From Streptomyces sp. MP131-18 (GTDB lineage Bacteria; Actinomycetota; Actinomycetes; Streptomycetales; Streptomycetaceae): 64,000 nt of DNA. The position numbers and the translations under genes are program-made. The stretch lies in assembly GCF_001984575.1 (NCBI RefSeq), contig NZ_LZNS01000001.1, positions 1 to 64,000 on the forward strand. The letters run 5' to 3'. Shown in pieces: positions 1-6,698 of the stretch; the stretch's first letter is position 1; every line of letters starts with the position of its first letter. The notes under the pieces were generated by a model that was not told the origin of the DNA, searched no databases, and saw nothing but the letters and a program-made list of their open reading frames with translations.

Positions 1-33
1 CCGCAGGAACGACGCCCGGCCCTACGGGCCGGA

Positions 34-127
34 ACCGAATTCCTCCGGAATTCGGTCCTGAATTCCTCCGGAATTCAGGAGCAATTCCTCCGGAATTGCT
101 GAATGTAATTGCTCCGCAATTACATTT
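34..127. repeat. Array of four abutting hairpins with identical TCC loops
   Basis: Four perfect inverted repeats follow each other with almost no spacing: 34-56 (10 bp stem), 56-80 (11 bp), 80-100 (9 bp) and 102-126 (11 bp). Each has a three-base loop reading TCC on the plus strand, at 44-46, 67-69, 89-91 and 113-115. The stems share a core (AATTCC/GGAATT, or AATTGC/GCAATT in the last) but differ in their outer pairs, always in a base-pair-preserving way. A fifth, GC-only hairpin (16-22 with 26-32, loop TAC) precedes them. On the minus strand, which is the sense of the adjacent P450 transcript, the loops read GGA. Function is unknown; a 3'-end mRNA structure or terminator, a REP-like element, or telomere-like palindromes are options. 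Confidence 0.85.
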
Positions 128-128
128 C

Positions 129-276
129 TCATCTGCGGGTTGATTTCGTGTTGTTCGGGTGTGTGACTGTATCGCCTGGGTTGGCACCTCGTCAGGGGCT
201 GGCGGTCGGGCACCTGACGGGGTGCCGATCGGAATTCTTAATGCGTCTTTGTGTGTTTCTTCCGAGTTTTCACGGC
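129..276. other. AT-rich non-coding stretch beyond the P450
   Basis: This stretch is clearly less GC-rich than the rest of the window, with runs such as the T-rich segment around 240-300, and no convincing gene. A 7-bp inverted repeat (arms CGTCAGG and CCTGACG, roughly 189-222) could be a weak terminator for the minus-strand P450. With the hairpin array it may mark a border of the terpenoid cluster. Confidence 0.5.
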
Positions 277-1668
277 TTATTGTCTTTTGCTGTTTGTGTC
301 TACGGGGGTTTCCGGTTGAGTGGAGGTTTCGTGGCGCGGGGTCACGCGTAGGCGCATGCGCCGGGGCAGCAGGGTTGTTGCCAGCGTCTTGGGGCGGGGG
401 TCGGTTTGCGGCTCGGGGGTGAGTCGCCAGCGGCTGGCGACGGTGGCGAGTGTGAGGGTGGCTTCGGTCATGGCGAATTCGTCGCCGATGCATTTGCGGC
501 CGCCGTTGCTGAAGGCGGCGAAGGAGCCGCGCGGCAGGGCTGAGGCGTGTTCGGGTAGCCACCGGTCGGGGCTGAACTCGTCGGGTTGGGCGTAGACATC
601 CGGCCGGTGCTGGACGGTGCAGGGGCTGATGAGGATGAGGGAGCCGGGCTCCAGCACTTGGCCCGCGATGGTGGTGCGTGTGGTGGTGGCCCGGGTGAAC
701 ACCCAGCCTGGCGGGCGCATCCGTAGGGCCTCGGTCACTACACGTCGGGTGTAGGGCAGTTGGGGAAGGTCGGCGAAGTCTGCGGGGCGGCCGTGGAGGA
801 CTTGGTCGACTTCGTCTTCCAGTTGTCGCTGGGCCGTGGTGTTTCCGGCAAGTAGCAGGAACATCCAGGTTAGGGCGGCTGCGGTGGTGTCCGTGCCGGC
901 GCTTAGGAAGGCGATCGCTTGTTCGCGCAGCTGGTCGTTGGTCAGGGGGCGGCCGTCCTCGCCGTGGGCGTCGAGCAGCAGCGCTAGCAGGGAGGCGGGG
1001 TGGGGGCGGACGCGGTGTTCTGCCACGAGGCGGTCCATGGCGGTCAGGAAGGTTTCGCGGGCCTTGGTTTGCCGGCGTATGACGGGCAGGGGGAGGGTTT
1101 GGATGACTTTGGGAAGCAGGAGGTCTACGGCCAGGCCGCGGGTGAGGGTGGCGATCGACTGTTGCACGGTGGTGGCTGCCTCGTTTGTGCAGCCGGCGCC
1201 GAAGATCATGCGCATTGCTGTGTTCGCGCTCAGGCGGAAGAAGGTCGGGAATGCTTCGAAGGTGTGTCCGCTGTGCCAGGAGGCGGTGAGTGCGGTGATC
1301 TGCTGTTCCATGATGGCGCCGTAGGCTGCGATGTTGTCTGCGCCGAAGGCGGGTTGCAGCATGCGGCGTTGGTGGCGGTGTCGGGCGTGCGGGCAGAGAC
1401 CTAGGCTTTCTCCGAAAACTTCTCGGGCTCGATCGTAGAGTGGGCCGCCCTTGTCGAAGGTGCGGTAATCGACAAGCATGTGGCGCAGGATCTCGGGGTG
1501 GCAGGGTACGTGGGCCTGTCGGGGGCCGAGGCGGATGGTGACCAGGTCGCCATGCCTGGACAAGGAGCCGAGGAACTTCAGGGGGTTGCGCATCAGGTGG
1601 GGGGCGTGTCCTAGCATGGGCAGGGCGCCGGGGGCTGTGGCATGGGTGAATTCGGTGCTGGTGTTCAT
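277..1668 (-). CDS. Cytochrome P450 (terpene-cluster type)
   Basis: A 463-residue P450 monooxygenase. The heme-binding loop FSNGGRKCIGDEFAM has its cysteine at about residue 393. The I-helix oxygen-activation motif AGTDTT is near residue 250 and the ExxR motif (EALR) near 310, so it looks catalytically intact. The overall pattern recalls actinomycete P450s that oxidise cyclised terpenes (pentalenene-oxygenase-like), although that assignment is from memory. It is the last gene of the minus-strand terpenoid cluster, about 360 bases downstream of the methyltransferase fusion, so it may have its own promoter. Expected role: hydroxylation or further oxidation of the cluster's terpenoid product. 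The redox partner is not encoded nearby. Confidence 0.9.
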   Translation of the reverse strand: MNTSTEFTHATAPGALPMLGHAPHLMRNPLKFLGSLSRHGDLVTIRLGPRQAHVPCHPEILRHMLVDYRTFDKGGPLYDRAREVFGESLGLCPHARHRHQRRMLQPAFGADNIAAYGAIMEQQITALTASWHSGHTFEAFPTFFRLSANTAMRMIFGAGCTNEAATTVQQSIATLTRGLAVDLLLPKVIQTLPLPVIRRQTKARETFLTAMDRLVAEHRVRPHPASLLALLLDAHGEDGRPLTNDQLREQAIAFLSAGTDTTAAALTWMFLLLAGNTTAQRQLEDEVDQVLHGRPADFADLPQLPYTRRVVTEALRMRPPGWVFTRATTTRTTIAGQVLEPGSLILISPCTVQHRPDVYAQPDEFSPDRWLPEHASALPRGSFAAFSNGGRKCIGDEFAMTEATLTLATVASRWRLTPEPQTDPRPKTLATTLLPRRMRLRVTPRHETSTQPETPVDTNSKRQ

Positions 1669-2030
1669 TGTGTGACCTGTCTTTCACGGGCGCTGGCGGC
1701 GGATGGAGCGCGGGTCTTTCCTGTTTCCCGGCCGATCGAGTGAGCGGGCTGGGGCACCAGTGTTTGGAGGTCATCTCCGCGGCCGGTGGATGTGGATGCT
1801 CATTTCGTGGGCGGTGGGGGTGGCCGGGGGCGCCACGAGTGGTGTATTTCTCAGGAGTTGTTGGCTCGCAAGAAGATGGCAGGGAGCTGTGGCGGGGTTT
1901 TTGTGGGGAGAGGCTCGGTGAGGATGGCAACGGGCTGTTGTGGTTTCGTGCCGCCGCGGATTCTGGGTACCGGCATCAGGTTGGGCCGGCTCGGGGGTTG
2001 AGGCCGTAGGTGGGGTTTGCTGCGCGCATG
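1669..2030. other. Intergenic gap between P450 and methyltransferase fusion
   Basis: About 360 bases with no open frame that resembles a protein I know. It should contain the leader and perhaps a promoter for the downstream minus-strand P450. No clear hairpin terminator or operator was seen. Confidence 0.4.
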
Positions 2031-3662
2031 TCACACTGCTTCGCCTTGTCCGCTGCTCTGGCCCGGTCGGAACCGGGCGGCCGCGCGTTTGTAGTGCTGT
2101 ACGAACAGTGGATCGGCGACGCCGCCTTTGGTGAAGCGGTCACCGAATCGTTCGGCGTATGCGTGGAAGCATCTGGCATCGTGGTGCAGGAATAGGATGT
2201 CGTGGAGTGCCATGTTTCTGATCGCGATGAGTGGTACCGGCGACTGGGACACGGGGAAGGTGTGGTTTCGCGCTGCGGATTCCGCGCAGTGTTCGTGGAA
2301 TTGGCCCATCATCACGCCGCGGGTGGCGAGTTCGGGTTTCAGGTCCGCCTGTGTCTGGTCGAGCTGTTGGCAGCCAGCGCGGCTCAGCTGCGGGAGCACG
2401 AGGACGAGGGAGTGCAGCGATTTGTTCCCGTGGTCCCATGTTCTGTTGCGGAACTTCGCGACTGCGCCGAGGATCAGGCGGCGTAGTTCGGCGGGGTTTT
2501 CGCCGTCGATGTCTTCTGCGTGTTCGAAGGCGATCGTGCCGGCCCGGTGCGCTGGTTCGACGAATGGGCAGACGGGTCCGGTGCGGCCGAGTTCGGGGTG
2601 GTCGCGCATCAGGTAGGTGCGGAACCATTCTGCGACGAGTTCCTCGGCTTTGTGTGGTCGGCCGAGGGTCAGTACGGCGCCGCCGGGCAGGGGGGTGTGG
2701 TTCGCCACGTCGAGGCCGCTGGAGTGGAGCAGCTCGGTCATTTCCTGTGTGTTGCGCTCGCGTCCCCCGGCGAACAGGCACATCATGTAGAGGTCCATCA
2801 CGGCCGCGTCCCAGGCCCGTTCGTCCTGGTGTGCGCCCGTTTCCGGTGCGGCCATTTCGATGAGGGCGAGTCTGCCGTCGGCTCGCAGGGCGCGCCGGCA
2901 TGCACGGAGGACGGTGGCCGCGTCGTCGTCTCCGAGGTCGTGCACGATGTGGCGGAGCAGTACCAGGTCCCCGGTGGGCACGTCGTCGGTGAGGAAGTCC
3001 CCCGCGTGGAAGGTGAATCGGTCGGCGAGCCCGGCGCGTTTCATTCGTGCGGTGGCGGGTTCGCGGGATTCCGGGCGGTCCACGAGGACTCCGCGGGTGC
3101 CGGGGTGGTGGGTGAGTATGTGTTCGAGCAGTGCGCCGTCGCCGCCGCCGACGTCCACGGCGACTCCGGGCGGGGTGGGGCCGAGGGCGGTGAGGATTCC
3201 GGGTAGTTCGGCGTGGAGTCCGGCGGCTTGGGAGGCGTCGAATACCGATCTGAGGGGCTGGTTGTCGCTGAGGTAGGGGAAGAACGGGGTGCCGGTGATC
3301 TCCTCGAACGCGGGCTTGCCGGTGCGGACGGCGTGGGTCATCCCGTCCCATGCCTGGCCTACGACGTTCGCGGCCAGCAGTGCGGTCGGGTGTGCTGTGC
3401 GGGGGGTGTCCGAGCGCAGTTGGTGGCCGAGTGGTTCGAGGGCGAAGGTGTCGTGGGCGGTTTCCTGGACGACTCGGAAGGCGGCCAGTGCTCGCAGCAG
3501 GCGGCGCAGTGAGGTGGGGTTGGCGCCGACGGACTGCGTCAACTGTTCGAGGGGGTGTTCCGCGTCCCGCATCAGGTTGGGCAGGTCGAGGAGGACGAAT
3601 GTCTGCACGGCCTTGGACACGATTTGCCCGTAGATCAGGTGTCGGACGTCCTCAGCCGTCAT
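2031..3662 (-). CDS. O-methyltransferase fused to an uncharacterised C-terminal domain (DUF6875-like)
   Basis: A 543-residue protein. Residues ~1-340 are a class I SAM-dependent O-methyltransferase of the dimerising plant/antibiotic type: an N-terminal helical dimerisation segment, then the SAM-binding loop DVGGGDG and the HIVHDL segment expected near the active site. Residues ~345-543 form a second domain with motifs GPVCPFVEPAHRAG, NRTWDHGNKSLHSL and HEHCAESAARNHTFPV; I believe this is the DUF6875 family, with no known function. The start is the ATG at 3662, which overlaps the stop of the Mpo1-like gene by four bases (ATGA), implying translational coupling. Probably methylates a hydroxyl or carboxyl of the terpenoid or meroterpenoid; the second domain's role is unknown. 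Confidence 0.85.
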   Translation of the reverse strand: MTAEDVRHLIYGQIVSKAVQTFVLLDLPNLMRDAEHPLEQLTQSVGANPTSLRRLLRALAAFRVVQETAHDTFALEPLGHQLRSDTPRTAHPTALLAANVVGQAWDGMTHAVRTGKPAFEEITGTPFFPYLSDNQPLRSVFDASQAAGLHAELPGILTALGPTPPGVAVDVGGGDGALLEHILTHHPGTRGVLVDRPESREPATARMKRAGLADRFTFHAGDFLTDDVPTGDLVLLRHIVHDLGDDDAATVLRACRRALRADGRLALIEMAAPETGAHQDERAWDAAVMDLYMMCLFAGGRERNTQEMTELLHSSGLDVANHTPLPGGAVLTLGRPHKAEELVAEWFRTYLMRDHPELGRTGPVCPFVEPAHRAGTIAFEHAEDIDGENPAELRRLILGAVAKFRNRTWDHGNKSLHSLVLVLPQLSRAGCQQLDQTQADLKPELATRGVMMGQFHEHCAESAARNHTFPVSQSPVPLIAIRNMALHDILFLHHDARCFHAYAERFGDRFTKGGVADPLFVQHYKRAAARFRPGQSSGQGEAV

Positions 3663-4072
3663 CGGTCGCCCGCCTGGTCGGCGAGCAGGCGCTGGAGCTC
3701 CTCGATCCGCTCGGCGAGTTCGCGGTTGCGTCCGGTGACCATCATCCAGATCATGCGGAGGTCGCCGGAGAATGCGGCTTTGGAGTCGGTGAATCCGACC
3801 GGCATGTTGCGTTCGAAGATGAAGTGGCTGGGCCAGGCGATGGAGAAGAACACCGGCACGCCCAGCAGTGTCCGGCGCAGGCGCTTGCCTTTCGGGGCTG
3901 TCACCGGGGTTGCGAGGGCGGCGCCCATGGCGACGACGTGGCCCCACCGCGTGCTGGCCTTGGTGTGTGCCAGGAGGTAGCGGTCGAAGCTCGACAGTTC
4001 CAGCGGGGCGGTTGTGGGCGTGGTGGTGTTGTTGTTGTCCACGGCCGGCTTCGGCTGGTTGATCGTTGTCAT
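3659..4072 (-). CDS. Mpo1-like (DUF962) membrane-associated protein
   Basis: 137 residues, a usual length for this family. The motif set fits the Mpo1/DUF962 family: His36 and His45 (in TRWGHVVAMG), then WPSHFIFERNMP with His83, Glu87 and Asn89. Yeast Mpo1 is an Fe(II)-dependent dioxygenase that shortens 2-hydroxy fatty acids by one carbon, the histidines binding iron. Here the gene lies inside a biosynthetic operon, 66 bases after the upstream P450 and overlapping the methyltransferase start by four bases, so it probably serves the pathway rather than lipid turnover. An oxidative one-carbon cleavage of a hydroxylated intermediate is a possibility, not shown by the sequence. Confidence 0.75.
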   Translation of the reverse strand: MTTINQPKPAVDNNNTTTPTTAPLELSSFDRYLLAHTKASTRWGHVVAMGAALATPVTAPKGKRLRRTLLGVPVFFSIAWPSHFIFERNMPVGFTDSKAAFSGDLRMIWMMVTGRNRELAERIEELQRLLADQAGDR

Positions 4073-4138
4073 CGTCGTGTCCTTCTGTTTCGTTGTTTGG
4101 TGTCGGTTCGCAGTCGGCGTTTCGTGTTCTGGTGCGGC

Positions 4139-5524
4139 TCAGTGGGGTTGGTGGACGCGGACGGGGAGTCCGGCTTTGGGCCGCAGTGCCGCGAATCCGT
4201 CGAGTCGGGGTGGGCGGTTGTCGGCCAGGGTGATGTCTCCTGCCTGTAGCACGGCCGCGAGTACTGCGGGCACGATGACTGCGGCCATGCCGCTGCCGGG
4301 GCACCTGCGGCGTGGGGAGCCGTAGGGGAAGTAGGCGGCGGGCGGGACGGCGGCGGTTGCGGTGCCGGTCCTGTCCCACCGGTCGGGGTCGAATCGTTCG
4401 GGGTCGGGCCAGGAGTCGGGCGAGCGGTGGGAGGTGAACTGGCTGAGCATGAGGCGGCTGCCGGCGGGGATGTGGTGGCCGTGGATTTCGAATCCTTTGA
4501 CGCAGTGGCGGGCGCTTGCCACGACTGGTGGGTGGACGCGGATGGCTTCCGCGACTACGTGGCCGAGGTACTTGAGCCGGCGCGCGGTGGCGGCCCGTAC
4601 TGGTTCGTCGCCGAGTTCGCGGGCGACTTCGCGCTTTGCCTCGGCCAGGACTTCCGGGTTGGCCAGCAGGCCGTACAGTGACCAGCCGAGCGCGGAGCTG
4701 GTTGGGTCGTAGCTGGCGATGAGGAGGCTGACGACCGTGTCGCGGACTGTGTGGTCTCCGGCCGGCAGCTCGGGGTAGATGCCGGGGCGCAGCAGGAAGC
4801 CGATGGGGTCGATCGGGTCCGGTGTGGGTGTGGCCCCGGCGCGCCTGCGGGTGATTTCGGCGTGCACGACCCGGTCGATGCGGCTTAGGGGCTTTCGTAG
4901 CCGCAGTCGGCCCAGGCGGGGGGCGTTCCACACCAGCAGGGTCAGGATGGAGGAGCGGTTCAGTACGGTGTGGAGTTGTTCGAGGGTGGTGTCGAGGGCG
5001 TTGCCTTCGCGGTTGAGGACGCCGGGGCCGATGAAGGAGTCGACGGATGCCAGCCGTACTGCGAGCCGTAGTTCGGCGTAGGCGTCCACTGTCGTGCGTT
5101 GGGGCCAGGCTGCGAGGCGGTCGCGTACTCGGTCGAGGACGCGGTCCGCGTAGGCGTCCACGTGTTCGCGGTCGAACAGTGGGCGCAGGAGTTGTCGCAT
5201 GATGCGGTTTTCGGCGTTTGGCAGGGCCACCAGGGCGGTGTCGCCGGCGATGGCTTGGAGGCCGCCGTAGGAGAATTCGAAGTTTTCGGTGTTGCCCAGT
5301 ACCAGGTCGTTGGCGTCGGTGCCGAACAGGAAGGTCCAGCGCAGTGGTCCGACGCCGAGGGCCGCGACGGGTCCGTAGGTGTGGTGCAGGTGGCTCATTC
5401 CGGCGGCCACGGAGTCCCGGAAGTTGTCGAGGGCCGCTGCGACTTCCCGCGGCGTCCGTGGGCCCGGTAGGCGCGGGCGTCGGCCGCCGGGCGCGGTCAC
5501 CGGACCTGACAGGTGTGAAGTCAC
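4139..5524 (-). CDS. Cytochrome P450 with atypical I-helix
   Basis: 461 residues. The heme loop FPYGSPRRRCPGSGMA places the thiolate cysteine at about residue 408. An ExxR motif (EAIR) is present. The I-helix reads LLIASYDPTSSALGW, so the usual acid-threonine pair is shifted and preceded by Ala-Ser-Tyr in place of the common AGxD/ET, which may affect proton delivery or indicate non-hydroxylating chemistry. It starts 49 bases after the UbiA stop and precedes the Mpo1-like gene by 66 bases in a co-directional cluster. Predicted to oxidise the prenylated or cyclised intermediate. Confidence 0.88.
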   Translation of the reverse strand: MTSHLSGPVTAPGGRRPRLPGPRTPREVAAALDNFRDSVAAGMSHLHHTYGPVAALGVGPLRWTFLFGTDANDLVLGNTENFEFSYGGLQAIAGDTALVALPNAENRIMRQLLRPLFDREHVDAYADRVLDRVRDRLAAWPQRTTVDAYAELRLAVRLASVDSFIGPGVLNREGNALDTTLEQLHTVLNRSSILTLLVWNAPRLGRLRLRKPLSRIDRVVHAEITRRRAGATPTPDPIDPIGFLLRPGIYPELPAGDHTVRDTVVSLLIASYDPTSSALGWSLYGLLANPEVLAEAKREVARELGDEPVRAATARRLKYLGHVVAEAIRVHPPVVASARHCVKGFEIHGHHIPAGSRLMLSQFTSHRSPDSWPDPERFDPDRWDRTGTATAAVPPAAYFPYGSPRRRCPGSGMAAVIVPAVLAAVLQAGDITLADNRPPRLDGFAALRPKAGLPVRVHQPH

Positions 5525-5573
5525 GGCATTCTCCCATCGGTTGGGGTGGGGCGGGGGGGCGGCCGCCCGGGGT

Positions 5574-6698
5574 TCAGCCCGCGGTTGTGCGGGTGAGGTT
5601 GTTTTCGCGGGAGTCGACTCGGAGGGCGTCGACGGCGACCATGAGCAGTGCCGTGGCGGCGAGCGCCGGTGCGGTGACCGCGGCGGGTGCGGAGAGCGCG
5701 AGGACCAGGGCGATGAACAGGAAGGTGAACCACATGTCCTGTTTCAGGACGCTGTTGGCGTGTGTGCCGACGGCTCGGGCCATTCGGATGGCCTGGAGTA
5801 GGGCGAACGGCACGGCCGGTACCAGCAGCAGCCATCTGAGGCTGCCCGTGCCTTCGTTTCCGTGGGCGAGGAAGGTGAACAGCGGGGCGACCAGGTGCAC
5901 GCCGACTGTTGCGGTGCCGGCTGCGATCGCGGCGGCCCGTCGGGTGGGGAACACGGTGGCCGAGGTGCGCAGTCCGGTGCGCTTGTCACCGTCGTAGTCG
6001 GGCACGTTTTTCACCAGGCCTTTTGCCACGAACCACAGTGTGATGAGGGCGAGCAGCCATAGGAGCGCGGCGGGGTTGGGTGGCGGGTCGACCTGGCCGG
6101 TGGCGGTGCAGGCCACGGCGTATCCGAATATGAGAGGGCCGTAGCCGGCGAGGGCGAAGCCGAGCAGGCCGGCGACGGGCTTGGCTTTGAGTCGCAGCGG
6201 CCGGTAGGAGTACTGGTGGGAGCCTGCCAGTACGAGCAGGAAGATGCCGAGGGGGCCGGGTCCGAGCGGTATCGACGACAGCACCACTGCCGCGCTCCAG
6301 ATGGCCAGGGTGGTGCGGTAGCGGCGCCAGCCGATCTCGCCGACCAGGCCGAGCCGGCCGGGCATGTTGACGCTGTCCTCGTCGAGGTCGGTGTGGACGT
6401 TGTAGAGGTTGGCCAGCATTCCGGTTGTCAGCATCAGGAAGGCGCCGAGCCAGAACTGCCAGCGGACTTCGCTGGCGACGATGCCGTAGCCGAGCGCGAA
6501 GATGGTCAGGCTGGGCGTGCATGTCCGCGGTCTGCTCAGGGCGATCAGCAGGCGTGCTGTCCGCGCGGGGCCCACGGTTCCTGGGCTGCTGCGGACGAGG
6601 ATCACCAGTTCGTGTGGCGGCAGCGTTGTCCAGTTCTGGGGGGGCTGCCGGTGCGTCGGCTCGGCCTCGGACAGGGTTTCGCCGTCACGCGGCGCCAT
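5574..6698 (-). CDS. UbiA-family prenyltransferase (or UbiA-type terpene cyclase)
   Basis: 374 residues with about eight to nine hydrophobic segments. Both Mg2+/diphosphate-binding motifs of the UbiA superfamily are intact: N-x3-D-x3-D at Asn100/Asp104/Asp108 (NVHTDLDED) and DxxxD at Asp234/Asp238 (NVPDYDGDK). The family transfers prenyl groups to aromatic acceptors in the membrane; some members instead cyclise prenyl diphosphates. The N-terminal ~50 residues are an extra cytosolic extension. The start overlaps the stop of the SHC-like cyclase by 14 bases, so the two are made together. With that partner, prenylation of a small acceptor followed by polyene cyclisation is the most economical model. 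Confidence 0.85.
   Translation of the reverse strand: MAPRDGETLSEAEPTHRQPPQNWTTLPPHELVILVRSSPGTVGPARTARLLIALSRPRTCTPSLTIFALGYGIVASEVRWQFWLGAFLMLTTGMLANLYNVHTDLDEDSVNMPGRLGLVGEIGWRRYRTTLAIWSAAVVLSSIPLGPGPLGIFLLVLAGSHQYSYRPLRLKAKPVAGLLGFALAGYGPLIFGYAVACTATGQVDPPPNPAALLWLLALITLWFVAKGLVKNVPDYDGDKRTGLRTSATVFPTRRAAAIAAGTATVGVHLVAPLFTFLAHGNEGTGSLRWLLLVPAVPFALLQAIRMARAVGTHANSVLKQDMWFTFLFIALVLALSAPAAVTAPALAATALLMVAVDALRVDSRENNLTRTTAG

Noticed and set aside
1-127. Chromosome telomere
   Set aside because: The hairpin array is telomere-like in shape, but loops are TCC and not GCA, stems are AT-rich, and the window edge cannot be shown to be a replicon end.
2031-5537. A continuous 1168-codon minus-strand frame
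   Set aside because: Only its last 543 codons (from 3662) encode a protein; the first part is an arginine/proline-rich shadow of the P450 and Mpo1-like genes in another frame.
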